Positions 24,577 to 33,131 are shown, counted from the stretch's first letter. The stretch is 64,000 nucleotides of DNA from Ellagibacter isourolithinifaciens (GCF_008831035.1 NZ_WAJR01000001.1:202044-266043), one strand, 5' to 3'. Numbers and translations are program-made. The notes: generated by a model not told the origin, from the letters alone.

Positions 24577-25650
24577 CTACCAACGCACAAGGCCCTTCTG
24601 CCACCTGAGCAGCCAATTGCGCACCGCGAACATCAAAGCCGTCAGGGTGGCGAAGATGATTATCATGGCCAAAACGTAAGCGAACACTACGCCGAAGTTC
24701 GCGATGGTTCCCCATGTGCTCACGGCGAGCGCAAGGCCAGACTTGACGCCGCAAAGCTCTGCCGCCGACAACGCCCCGAACGAACCGGCAAGGGCCATGA
24801 ACAGGGCATCGGCTAATGCGGGCGCAGCGGCCGGGATCATCACATGGGCTACGATGCGCGTTTTCGATGCCCCGAGCGTTTGAGCCCTTTCGATCAGCGC
24901 GATATCAGTGTTCTTAATGGCATTCGACAACATGAGCGTCATGGGGAACCAAGCAGCCAGCACGATCGCCGCCACCGATCCCGCATGGCTCGACCCGAAC
25001 ATCTTCACGAACACGGGAAGCCACACCAAACCGGGCACGGGACCCACAATTTTCAGCAGCGGCGCAAGCCAATAGTTCGCCAAGCGCGAGCAGCCGCATA
25101 AAACGCCCGAAGCAAACCCCAAAATCAAGCCAATGCTAAGGCCCTCAAACAGCAACAACAAAGACGCTTGCGCCGACTCGATCACCTTGAGGTGGTTAAC
25201 CGTGAGCTGCTCGAGCACTTTGTCGGGGCTCGGGATAAACGGCAGTTTCATATACCCAGTCTTCAGCGTGGCAATATCCCAAACTTCAAGGAACACAAAG
25301 AGAAACGCCAGCAGCCAAGAGAGCCTAAGAGCCTTCTTGCGGACAGGGACGATAAACAAGCCCAGCAGCCAAACGACCGTCCAAACGCCCGCGCACCCCA
25401 ACAAGAAGGGCGCCCAATACTTCGGAACATAGGTTGCCGGATATACATTGGGAACAAGGACATGCACTAGATACGCAAGGAAGATGCCCGCAAAAGGTAT
25501 GAGCATCTTCGCCGCTTCCGTCGAACGCGCCCGGAGAACCACCCTTCGCTCGGGGGGAACATCAGAATCGCGTATCATGAGGCTCTCGATTGAAGCCGTA
25601 TCCTTTTGGTTTGAGCTGTCGGCTTCAGTTGAGGCAGAAAATCTCGCCAT
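24577..25650 (-). CDS. NitT/TauT-type ABC permease 2
   Basis: A 357-residue binding-protein-dependent permease. The first about 48 residues are polar, then come two to three helices not found in short TauC proteins, followed by the core permease with the EAA-type loop (ALIERAQTLGASKTRI). The extended N-terminal half is shared with permease 1 at 26.4 kb, which also has FxPxVYPxxYV and PSPDxVL-type segments, so the two are paralogues and may form a heterodimer. It starts with ATG 25650, 11 bases after the ATPase stop. Confidence 0.9.
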   Translation of the reverse strand: MARFSASTEADSSNQKDTASIESLMIRDSDVPPERRVVLRARSTEAAKMLIPFAGIFLAYLVHVLVPNVYPATYVPKYWAPFLLGCAGVWTVVWLLGLFIVPVRKKALRLSWLLAFLFVFLEVWDIATLKTGYMKLPFIPSPDKVLEQLTVNHLKVIESAQASLLLLFEGLSIGLILGFASGVLCGCSRLANYWLAPLLKIVGPVPGLVWLPVFVKMFGSSHAGSVAAIVLAAWFPMTLMLSNAIKNTDIALIERAQTLGASKTRIVAHVMIPAAAPALADALFMALAGSFGALSAAELCGVKSGLALAVSTWGTIANFGVVFAYVLAMIIIFATLTALMFAVRNWLLRWQKGLVRW

Positions 25651-25661
25651 TGAACCTTCTC

Positions 25662-26420
25662 CTACTCAAACCTAAGAGCGTCGAGGATCTCGTGGCGCTT
25701 CGCGATGAACTCGCTGGATATGCGATCGCGGGGATGCGGCAAGTCAACGGGAATCTCGGCCACTTTCGTACCAGGACGAGGAGAGAGAACCACAACCCTG
25801 TCGGCAAGGTATACCGCCTCTTCGATGTCGTGGGTCACGAGCAAGACAATTGGCTTGAATTTCACGCACATAGCCAAGATTTCATCCTGAATAACGGCAC
25901 GCGTGAAAGCATCAAGAGCCGAAAGAGGCTCATCGAGCAGCAGCACGTCAGGATCCATCACCAGCGTCTGGGCGATTGCCACGCGAGCGGCCATGCCGCC
26001 CGAGATCTGATGCGGGTATGACTTCTCGAAGCCGGCAAGGCCCATGAGGTCGATCATCTCCTGCACGCGATGCCGGTTTTCCTTGTACGTGCCGTTTGCC
26101 TTCAACCCGAAGGCGACGTTTTTCTCAACCGTCAGCCATGGGTAGAGGTTAGCCTGCTGAAAGACGAATCCGCGATTCGGGTCGGGGCCCGTGATAGGGC
26201 TGCCATTGTAGGTGAGCTCGCCTGACTGAGGTGTATCCAGGCCGGCCACCAAGCGCAAGAAAGTTGACTTTCCGCAACCGGAAGGGCCGATCAAGGCAAC
26301 AACCTCGCCCTGTTTCACCTCGAAATCAAAGTCGCTCAAAGCAACCAATTCGGTTCCATCGTCTGTTTTAAACGCGCGCTTGATACCTTGGGCAATAAGA
26401 TGATGATTGGACACTACCAT
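25662..26420 (-). CDS. NitT/TauT-type ABC ATPase
   Basis: A 252-residue ABC ATPase of the TauB/SsuB group. Walker A is GPSGCGKST, the Q-loop FQQANL, the signature ISGGM, Walker B LLLDEPLSALD and the H-loop VTHD, all in the usual order. I use ATG 26420, whose first codons overlap the permease 1 stop (ATGGTAG), with AAGGGAG upstream; a longer reading lies inside the permease. It energises the two-permease importer. Confidence 0.92.
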   Translation of the reverse strand: MVVSNHHLIAQGIKRAFKTDDGTELVALSDFDFEVKQGEVVALIGPSGCGKSTFLRLVAGLDTPQSGELTYNGSPITGPDPNRGFVFQQANLYPWLTVEKNVAFGLKANGTYKENRHRVQEMIDLMGLAGFEKSYPHQISGGMAARVAIAQTLVMDPDVLLLDEPLSALDAFTRAVIQDEILAMCVKFKPIVLLVTHDIEEAVYLADRVVVLSPRPGTKVAEIPVDLPHPRDRISSEFIAKRHEILDALRFE

Positions 26421-27406
26421 TGGATGGCTCCCTTCGACCATTTCATGAGGTGTTTCTGACACTTGAACAAGATGGTCAGCAACACGAAAGCCATCAATAT
26501 GAATATGATTATGGTGCTGAAGATGAGATCGAACTCATTCCAACCCTGCGCGTAGTTGATGACCCACCCAAGCCCAGCCTGCACGCCGAGCGTCTCGGCA
26601 CCGACAAGCGACGTCATGGAAAAGCAAAGGCCCATGAACAACCCAGTAAAGATGTTGGGAAGAACCGCGGGGTAAATCACGTGAAGAATGATATGGAGCG
26701 GCGAAGCCCCCATGATCTGGGCACGCTCAATATAGACTTTGCGTACACCGCGAATGCCGCCCGACAGATTCACCGACAGCGGAAACCACGTGGTGAGCGC
26801 CACCAAGAACACTGAAGCGATGTGGCTTGACGGCGCCAAAACCATGGCAATGGCCATCCAGGCCGTGGAAGGCACGGGACCTATTACCTTGATGATGGGC
26901 TGCAGCCAATAATTGAAGAAGCGGCTGTAGCCCATGAGAGTTCCGTAAATCATTCCCGCAACGAAACCGCACGCTACGCCTTCAAGAAGAAGCGTGAACG
27001 AAGCCGAGAAGTTCTTCCAAACCTTTGCGCCGTCTTCGAACACCGCTGCGATAATTGCATCGGGGCTCGGCATGACCGGCAAGAGCAGGTTTCCCGTTTT
27101 CGTCGTTTGATAGGTGTAAAGCGACAGCAGGGCAACTAGAGCAATGAGCAACCCCCAATATCGAACAACTCTCCTACGAATACCGGGAAACCAAACCGAC
27201 AAGACGGAAAGCGCAAGATACGCGGCAAACAAGATGCGAAGAAATATCGGGTAATAGCGCTCCACATACCCTTCAGGATAAACCGTGGGCACAAGAGCAT
27301 CGAAGCCTATCGCAACGGCGATGGCGGCAAGTGCGGCGAGAAGCTTCAGAGCGTCCTTCGCCTCGATGAAGTTAACCTTCCCGAAGACTGATTCTGTCGA
27401 CATCAT
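26414..27406 (-). CDS. NitT/TauT-type ABC permease 1
   Basis: A membrane permease of about 330 residues, paralogous to the one at 24577-25650. It has an N-terminal block of about three helices, then the core with a conserved cytoplasmic loop (YIERAQIMGASPLHI). I start at ATG 27406; another ATG lies one codon later and a TTG three codons earlier. It begins about 40 bases after the radical SAM gene A and overlaps the ATPase gene by seven bases, so these genes are one transcript. Confidence 0.9.
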   Translation of the reverse strand: MMSTESVFGKVNFIEAKDALKLLAALAAIAVAIGFDALVPTVYPEGYVERYYPIFLRILFAAYLALSVLSVWFPGIRRRVVRYWGLLIALVALLSLYTYQTTKTGNLLLPVMPSPDAIIAAVFEDGAKVWKNFSASFTLLLEGVACGFVAGMIYGTLMGYSRFFNYWLQPIIKVIGPVPSTAWMAIAMVLAPSSHIASVFLVALTTWFPLSVNLSGGIRGVRKVYIERAQIMGASPLHIILHVIYPAVLPNIFTGLFMGLCFSMTSLVGAETLGVQAGLGWVINYAQGWNEFDLIFSTIIIFILMAFVLLTILFKCQKHLMKWSKGAIQW

Positions 27407-27447
27407 GTTTCGCAATTCACAACCGTCTCAACAACACATGCGGGCTT

Positions 27448-28458
27448 TTAGAGCATCCAGCCCGTTGACGGTCCCTCGAGAACCTTCCAGTCAGAGGCGG
27501 CAAACATCTTGCGCAGCTGCTTGATGTTGCCGCCGCGTCCGCCGTGCTCGGTGCGCTCGACGGTGTCGCGCGGGTTCGTGCCAACTTCCGCCCATGCCAG
27601 GTTGGCGCCTGCAGCAGCAGTCATCACCGTGTTTGCCGAGCAGTTCAAGCGCAGATCGCGGCCTGTCGCAAGGCGATAGACGGCAACCATGTTTGCGTTG
27701 ACGATGTCGGTGAGCATGCCGCGGTCCTCCAGCAGGGTGCCGGGAACGGTGATGCGTTTGCCCACGCCGGCGGAAACCGGGTTGGTTGAGATGCAGCGCA
27801 TCGTCGCCTCAGTAAGCTCCTCGGGCGTGTTCTCGGGACCGACAGGCTCAACGCACGTGGAGAGGGAAAGGCCCGCTTCGCGCATGTTGGCGAACGTCTG
27901 CATGCGGTTCTCGACGGGGATGTCGGTGTCGACGCCCTCGCGCATGCGAACGGCATGGTAGGCGCCGTTCGCACCCGCGGCCTTGAGCTCCTTGCACTGG
28001 GCGAGATTCATGTCGGCGGTGTTGACGAGCAACGGCATGTCGGCCGGGATGACCTCGCGCACCGAGCCCACCATGTCGACGAGCTTGTTAAAGCTGTAGC
28101 TCGCAGTGGTCAGCATGAGCAGGAGGTTCGCGCCCTCCTCCATGTAGATCTTCGCATACTCCAGCACGTCTTCTTTCGGGAGCTCATACTTGCCCTTGCG
28201 CACCGTGTTGCACGAGGCGAAGGAGCAGAACTTGCAGTTCATGGGACAGATGGTGCTGTTGAGGCCGATCTGCGCATGGATCTCGGCGGTCCCATTCGCT
28301 GCCTGCATGGACAGCTCCTGCCCTGCCCAGCGGATATACGCCGCTTCTTTGCTGCTGGCCTCAACGCGATAAAGGGCGAGCGTCTCCTCTTCGGTAAGCC
28401 CGTTGCCCTGAAGGCCCTTCTCGACGATGTCGTAAATGTGTTGGTCAAAAACCTGCAT
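27448..28458 (-). CDS. BioB/HydE-like radical SAM protein (copy A)
   Basis: A 336-residue radical SAM protein with CPMNCKFC at 71-78. It shares CVEPVGPE, YHAVRM-x-EG, GANLAWAEVGTNPRD and WKVLEGPS with copy C, so A and C are close paralogues, while B is more distant. It is the first gene of the long minus-strand train, with ATG 28458 behind AAAGGAG and a promoter at 28514-28542. It resembles biotin synthase in fold but keeps HydE/PylB-like features (YHAVRM-x-EG); the reaction is unknown. Being followed at once by importer genes suggests it acts on the imported compound. Confidence 0.88.
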   Translation of the reverse strand: MQVFDQHIYDIVEKGLQGNGLTEEETLALYRVEASSKEAAYIRWAGQELSMQAANGTAEIHAQIGLNSTICPMNCKFCSFASCNTVRKGKYELPKEDVLEYAKIYMEEGANLLLMLTTASYSFNKLVDMVGSVREVIPADMPLLVNTADMNLAQCKELKAAGANGAYHAVRMREGVDTDIPVENRMQTFANMREAGLSLSTCVEPVGPENTPEELTEATMRCISTNPVSAGVGKRITVPGTLLEDRGMLTDIVNANMVAVYRLATGRDLRLNCSANTVMTAAAGANLAWAEVGTNPRDTVERTEHGGRGGNIKQLRKMFAASDWKVLEGPSTGWML

Positions 28459-28498
28459 GTCTATGCTCCTTTTGAATTTGGTCTGAAAACGCACGATG

Positions 28499-28517
28499 CA
28501 ATTGCGTTAAGCAATTG
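28499..28517. promoter_or_regulatory. Inverted repeat overlapping the -10 of the radical SAM A promoter
   Basis: CAATTGC, five bases, GCAATTG: a perfect seven-base inverted repeat that covers the -10 box and start point of the promoter at 28514-28542. The position suits a repressor operator. Confidence 0.55.
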
Positions 28518-28542
28518 TATGTCATGATTCATTACTGGACAA
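28514..28542 (-). promoter_or_regulatory. Promoter of the radical SAM A / ABC / desulfurase train
   Basis: On the minus strand TTGTCC, a 17-base spacer, TACAAT, about 55-85 bases before the start of radical SAM gene A. TTGTCCA-N-TAATGAATC is shared with the promoter at 15319-15347, 13 kb away on the other strand. Confidence 0.78.
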
Positions 28543-28659
28543 GGTCTATTATAAAATCCAAGCGCATTCGCTCCCGAATGGCGCGGCAAGCGGAAGGGGG
28601 GCTGGTCTCCGTCGAGGTGGCGCGAGCGCAGCCTTACCCTATTCCCACACGCGTCCCTC

Positions 28660-29400
28660 CTAGCGGTCAGACAGCGTCGCCTTGTGCGGTAACGCCCCGG
28701 GGAAGGCCTCGGCCAGAGGCTGCATCCCCTCGATCGCATCAAGATCAAAGCACCCTGTGAATAGCCCCTTGCCGAGAGAGGCGACGTGATCGGGCATGCG
28801 AACCCTCGTCAGACGACGGCAGCTCCTGAACGCCTCGTCTCCTATCCGGTCCATCGAACGAGAGAGCGTCACCTCTTCCAACGCGGAGCATCCTGCGAAA
28901 GCTCCCCTGCCCAGTTCCTTGACGCCGGAGAGGAAGGACACTTCAGTTAAACGGCCACAGCCGCAGAAGGCGTCGCTCTCGACAGTGCCCACGCGCATGC
29001 CGCCCAAAACCGAGCGAAGGGAATCGCATTGGGCGAAGGCAGACGCGCCAATGCGAAATAGCCAATCCGGCAGCACGACCCGCTCAAGGGAGACGCAGCC
29101 GCAGAACGCCCCCTGCCCCAATTCGAACAGCGCCGGGGGGAGCACGATTTCGCGCAGGGAAGAGCACTGCGCGAAGGCTTTGCCCCCTATCGACTCCAAG
29201 CTCTCGGGCAACGTGATGGTCTCTATTTCGCCATGCCCCATGAATGCACTGGGAAGAATCTGAGTCGTTCCCTCGGGGACCGTGACGTGCTGGCGGTCAT
29301 TTGAGCAATAGCGCTCGAGAATGAGAGAGAAGCGAGCGCCGCTGCCTGCGCCGCAGGACGAACGGGTTGCGGCGGCTTCCCTGTCGTTGAATGGATTCAA
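28660..29400 (-). CDS. BspA-type leucine-rich-repeat protein
   Basis: About 246 residues built of seven to eight LRR_5 (BspA/TpLRR) units of roughly 23 residues, each with a pattern like A-F-x-x-C-x-x-L-x-x-[IV]-x-[LF]-P (for example AFAQCSSLREIVLP, AFCGCVSLERVVLP). No signal peptide or membrane segment is visible, so it may be cytoplasmic or a truncated member of an otherwise surface-exposed family. I use TTG 29400 behind AGGAG; the longer TTG reading has no ribosome site. It is separated from neighbours by promoter regions on both sides. Confidence 0.82.
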   Translation of the reverse strand: MNPFNDREAAATRSSCGAGSGARFSLILERYCSNDRQHVTVPEGTTQILPSAFMGHGEIETITLPESLESIGGKAFAQCSSLREIVLPPALFELGQGAFCGCVSLERVVLPDWLFRIGASAFAQCDSLRSVLGGMRVGTVESDAFCGCGRLTEVSFLSGVKELGRGAFAGCSALEEVTLSRSMDRIGDEAFRSCRRLTRVRMPDHVASLGKGLFTGCFDLDAIEGMQPLAEAFPGALPHKATLSDR

Positions 29401-29793
29401 GGCATCTCCTAAACGTAGAGCCTGCAAGAGAAGAAGACAATACGGTCAATATGGCCAACAGCAAGGCTCTCAAGCAATAGGCGAACCAGTTTCGATCCGC
29501 GAAAGCAGCAAACAGCCCCGACCGAGTGGTAAAGCGAGACTCGGTCGAGGCTGTCCACTTGTGTTTCAGACAGTGGCTAGTGTATGACATTGTCCAATAG
29601 TTGTAAAGACCTTTTATTTATTTCTCGAAGAACCGCAGCCCTTTCCTCTCTTTCCGTGCTGGGGCTGGTTGTAGAGCGTTTGGCACTTCAGGATACGAAA
29701 GATCTTCGTTTTCGGCTGCGCGAGCCACCGGCGGCATCCCGATTTGTTTTTCGCAATACAAAGCAAGCGATTAATAGTCGTTAGCTTCCGATG
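29401..29793. other. Non-coding stretch between hipA and the LRR gene
   Basis: No gene seen. It has an imperfect long hairpin (29512-29527 with 29539-29554, 14 of 16 bases paired) followed on the minus strand by TTTGCTGCTTTC, which may end the hipBA transcript. TTGTCCAATAG occurs near 29591 but has no -10 at the right distance. Confidence 0.4.
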
Positions 29794-31080
29794 TTAATTA
29801 TTAACGCCGCAAAATATCCGGTCGATGCGCCGCAGCGCAGGCCCGCAATGCCTCGCGCCCGCCCTGGGATACAGTTCGGAAGCGCGCTTCATGCCCGTCT
29901 TCAGCTGATTGGCCACCTCGTCCAGAACGGCGCACGCACGTCTCCTTGGCACTCCCCACCTTACCGACTCCTCGACAAGGTCGTTTCGCCCAAGACGGTC
30001 TATGCGAATCAGGCCGTTGACGCGCATGCCCATATACGGCGTTTCGGGCGTAATCTCCAAAGCGGGAACAACGTCATACATAGGCGCCAGCGTAATCGTC
30101 TGACGATCGGGATGAAGCAACGCGTAGTTTTTTGCGTGGGCATCGGTATTGCCCAAAGCAACATTTACGGCCATCTGGCGAAGCAGCTGTTCGATTTCCC
30201 CCATAGGGTCAACGGAGTACATACGCAAGAGCTTGGCTATCCCCAAAAACGACGGGTCGCTTTTCTTCAGGGAGGAAACCGCGGCATACTTTCCCGATGG
30301 CGCCAGGCCAAGCGCCTGAGCGCAATCCTCCTGATGCAGGCGGACGACCCTGCCGTCAACCATTGCCCGGTCGAAGCGCTTTACCACCAGCGTCTGGGGC
30401 GCATCCTCGTTTTCGAGGAGGGCAACCTCAGAAGTGGCCGTCGCATACGCGGCGGCGCGCATCGCCCACGCCTCGCCCTCTATCATTCCCGGGAACTTAT
30501 CCGGCTGCGGCTTCAGAATATGCGTCGAAATGGCCCCGTTCAGCGGAATGCCCACATGTTCCAACCGCACAAAACCGCTCTCGAGAGGGGGAGCGTCTTG
30601 CGCCGACACGCAGATCTTCTCTTGGAAACCGCCGAGAGAAACCCTCAGCGTTTTCGCGCTGTCGTAAGGATGGCCTGGAAGCGCCCCAAGTCGCTTGGCC
30701 AGGTCGACTTCGCCAATCTCTTCGAAACAGTCATCGGCAACCGCCGCACGATTTCGGTCCGGAGGCTCGACCGCAACGGCTCCGGCGCACTCCCACCCCA
30801 CCTCTTCCAAAAGCGATAGATAGTCGTCGGCATCCACACCGAAGAACCGGGATATCTCTTCGGCGCGCGCATCCTCGGGCAACAGGCCGGCAAACCAATT
30901 CCTCGTTACATCCGAAGGGAACGGATTCGATGACACGGGAAGCGCGGTGGACAGAAGCGGAGAATCGGGATGGGCTGACGAAAGCGACTCTGCGAACCTA
31001 AAGCGCGCACCGTTTTTGAAGGGCTCCAAAAAACCAACCACTTCGCCATGAAGGCGCACAACGAGATTCTCAGATTTCAT
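29794..31080 (-). CDS. hipA: HipA-family Ser/Thr kinase toxin
   Basis: A 428-residue HipA-like kinase, close to the length of the E. coli protein. It has the N-terminal HipA_N subdomain (NWFAGLLPE), the ATP/peptide region (SLGGFQEK) and the kinase catalytic motif LGNTDAHAKNY, then MYDVVP in place of the DFD-type metal motif. HipA toxins phosphorylate cytoplasmic targets such as glutamyl-tRNA synthetase and arrest growth. It overlaps the antitoxin gene by 11 bases. Confidence 0.9.
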   Translation of the reverse strand: MKSENLVVRLHGEVVGFLEPFKNGARFRFAESLSSAHPDSPLLSTALPVSSNPFPSDVTRNWFAGLLPEDARAEEISRFFGVDADDYLSLLEEVGWECAGAVAVEPPDRNRAAVADDCFEEIGEVDLAKRLGALPGHPYDSAKTLRVSLGGFQEKICVSAQDAPPLESGFVRLEHVGIPLNGAISTHILKPQPDKFPGMIEGEAWAMRAAAYATATSEVALLENEDAPQTLVVKRFDRAMVDGRVVRLHQEDCAQALGLAPSGKYAAVSSLKKSDPSFLGIAKLLRMYSVDPMGEIEQLLRQMAVNVALGNTDAHAKNYALLHPDRQTITLAPMYDVVPALEITPETPYMGMRVNGLIRIDRLGRNDLVEESVRWGVPRRRACAVLDEVANQLKTGMKRASELYPRAGARHCGPALRRIDRIFCGVNN

Positions 31081-31336
31081 GTTTTGCCCCTTGCGACGGA
31101 ACGGTCACGGAAACTTCGGCGTTTTTCGGAACGACCACAAGGCGAAGGCCCAACAACTGCAACGCGAGTTCAAGCGTTTTCGTAGAAACGCTCTTTCCGT
31201 TTTCGAGCGCGGAAAGCGTCGCATGGGAAACGCCAACCATTTCGGCAAATTCATCTTGGGTATAGCCGCGTTCACGGCGCCTCTTCTTCAGAAACGTCCC
31301 CACCTGTTTGACGGTGTAAGCGTTTGTCCAAGTCAC
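31070..31336 (-). CDS. hipB: HipB-like XRE-family antitoxin
   Basis: A protein of about 88 residues with a Cro/C1 helix-turn-helix (RRRERGYTQDEFAEMVGVSH, then ALENGKSVS) and a C-terminal strand region. It neutralises HipA and represses its own operon. No ATG is available. I use GTG 31336, about 11 bases after GGAGG; a TTG at 31345 is too close to that site. The promoter upstream carries two TGTTTGACA repeats, likely its operators. Confidence 0.85.
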   Translation of the reverse strand: MTWTNAYTVKQVGTFLKKRRRERGYTQDEFAEMVGVSHATLSALENGKSVSTKTLELALQLLGLRLVVVPKNAEVSVTVPSQGAKHEI

Positions 31337-31360
31337 GAAAACCAACTCCTCCGCTCAGTT

Positions 31361-31397
31361 TGTCAAACATATTAGACATTGTCAAACAGAATTGCAA
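31361..31397 (-). promoter_or_regulatory. hipBA promoter with paired TGTTTGACA operators
   Basis: On the minus strand TTGCAA, a 17-base spacer and TAATAT. Two direct repeats TGTTTGACA (31361-31369 and 31380-31388) lie 19 bases apart, flanking the -10, a two-turn spacing suited to two HTH dimers on one DNA face. Confidence 0.7.
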
Positions 31398-31560
31398 TAT
31401 CAAATATCATTGATAATCTATTATTGCGGCGAAATATCAAGAATTTTTGCAAATTGCGAACATTCGGGCCAACTTTGGCGGAGCTAAAACGAGTTCTAGC
31501 AATTAAGGAAGCAGGTGCTCTTTGAGACGGCCTCAGCTGCGGTAATGCGCTTCAGCTTGC

Positions 31561-31603
31561 AGCAAATGGCCCGAACCACCCTTTCTGGTTCGGGCCATTT
31601 GCT
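31561..31603. repeat. Perfect 18-bp inverted repeat
   Basis: An 18-base perfect stem (arm beginning AGCAAATGGCCCG) around CCCTTTC. No T run follows on either strand, so it is not an ordinary intrinsic terminator. It lies between the hipBA promoter and the tRNA-Pro terminator, near the island right end. Confidence 0.85.
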
Positions 31604-31695
31604 CTCCGCCTGGTTGACCCTGTACAGGTAAACGTAGAAGTTCACCATGAGGATTCTTGCCCCCTGGGGCTTCACATTTGAGCGGGAAACAAAAA

Positions 31696-31727
31696 AGCAG
31701 GTCAGAAGATTTGTCTTCTGACCTGCT
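31696..31727 (-). terminator. Terminator of tRNA-Pro
   Basis: A 14-base-pair perfect stem (AGCAGGTCAGAAGA and complement), four-base loop, then TTTTTTG on the minus strand, starting about nine bases after the tRNA 3' end. Confidence 0.9.
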
Positions 31728-31732
31728 GTAAT

Positions 31733-31812
<80 letters not shown>

Positions 31813-31864
31813 ATTCATTTGTTTGCCGTCCGCTTAAGACAGCTCGTTTATAATACCGTTACCC

Positions 31865-33127
31865 TTAACTGGTTTCAAGCCCCAATTTCAAGAATTCTAG
31901 GGCTTTATCGAGAATTCTGTCGGCAAGCTCGCGTTTTCCAAGCTCAGGAAGATGCTGCTCCCCCGAAGCAGACACAAAAGTCACCTCGTCCGAGTCGGCA
32001 CCAAAACCTTGACCGCGAGAAACGTCGTTTGCCACGATAAAATCGGCCTTCTTGCGAGAAAGCTTGCTGAGAGCGTTATCGATCACATCGTTCGTCTCGG
32101 CGGCGAAGCCCACGACTACCTGTCCCGCACGCTTTGAAGCTCCGCACGAGGCAAGGATATCGGGGTTCTCGACGAGCTCGATGCGCGAGAGCGCCTCGTC
32201 GTCGACGCCCTTCTTGAGCTTGCGGTCGAAGGCCGTGCGCGGGCGGAAATCGGACACCGCAGCGGAGAAGACGGCGATATCGGCAGATGGGAACGACTCA
32301 TCGACAGCTGCTTTCATCTCCCGCGCCGTGCTTACGCGTACCATCTTCGCGCCACGAGCATCCGTAAGGGCGACCGGGCCCGTGACGAGGGTGACATCGG
32401 CACCGCGCTCAACGGCAGCCTCGGCGATCGCAAAGCCCATCTTGCCCGTCGAGGGGTTAGAGATGAAGCGCACGGAATCGATCTGCTCGACGGTGGGTCC
32501 CGCCGTCACAACGACGCGCTTTCCCACCAGGTCTTTCTTGCGTCCGAGCACTTCGAGGGCATACGATACGATGTCCGCGGGGTCGGCGAGGCGACCTCGC
32601 CCGACGTCTCCGCAGGCCAGATAGCCTTCTCCAGGCTCGATGAAACGCACCCCGCGCGAGGCGAGAAGCTGCATGTTGCGCTGCGTCGCCGCGGCCTCGT
32701 ACATATGGACATTCATCGCGGGCGCCACCGCGATCGGCGCCGTGCAGGCGAGCGCGGTCGTCGAGAGCAGGTCATCGGCGATGCCCGCGGCCATCTTCGC
32801 CAAAACATTCGCCGTGCAGGGCGCGATGAGGAACAGGTCGCACTCCTCGGCAAGCGACACGTGATGAATCGGGTCGCCCGGACCGTCGCCGAACGTGTCG
32901 ACTGCGACAGGTTCGTGCGTCAAGGCGCGGAACGTGGTCGGCCCGACGAACTCGCAAGCGTTTTTCGTCATCACGACTTTCACGCGCACGCCCGCCTTTT
33001 GCAAGCCGCGAAGGATCTCGCAGGATTTATAGGCAGCGATGCCCCCGGTGACGCCGAGAAGCACCAACGGCGTGCTCGATGCCCTCCCGTTCGCATTCCG
33101 CATCTTCGTCAAATCGATTTCGCCCAT
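31865..33127 (-). CDS. coaBC: Bifunctional phosphopantothenoylcysteine decarboxylase / phosphopantothenate-cysteine ligase
   Basis: A 420-residue fusion of two coenzyme A enzymes. The N-terminal CoaC flavoprotein domain has GVTGGIAAYKS, the catalytic-His region PIHHVSLAE, APAMNVHM and the ACGDVGRGRL loop. The C-terminal CoaB domain has VVTAGPTVEQIDSVRFISN, FSAAVSDFRP and KADFIVAND. Together they turn 4'-phosphopantothenate into 4'-phosphopantetheine. I use ATG 33127, four bases after the hemH stop with AAGGGG upstream. CoaX, the first enzyme of the pathway, is at 43.4 kb. Confidence 0.95.
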   Translation of the reverse strand: MGEIDLTKMRNANGRASSTPLVLLGVTGGIAAYKSCEILRGLQKAGVRVKVVMTKNACEFVGPTTFRALTHEPVAVDTFGDGPGDPIHHVSLAEECDLFLIAPCTANVLAKMAAGIADDLLSTTALACTAPIAVAPAMNVHMYEAAATQRNMQLLASRGVRFIEPGEGYLACGDVGRGRLADPADIVSYALEVLGRKKDLVGKRVVVTAGPTVEQIDSVRFISNPSTGKMGFAIAEAAVERGADVTLVTGPVALTDARGAKMVRVSTAREMKAAVDESFPSADIAVFSAAVSDFRPRTAFDRKLKKGVDDEALSRIELVENPDILASCGASKRAGQVVVGFAAETNDVIDNALSKLSRKKADFIVANDVSRGQGFGADSDEVTFVSASGEQHLPELGKRELADRILDKALEFLKLGLETS

Positions 33128-33131
33128 GACG

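Noticed and set aside
15426..28458. A biotin operon, suggested by the BioB-like radical SAM genes
   Set aside because: No bioA, bioD, bioF or bioY is near, and the radical SAM proteins lack a clear match to the second cluster ligands of biotin synthase.
29588..29615. A third copy of the TTGTCCA promoter box
   Set aside because: It matches only TTGTCCA-A-TA and has no -10 at 16-18 bases; the next gene on that strand is missing.
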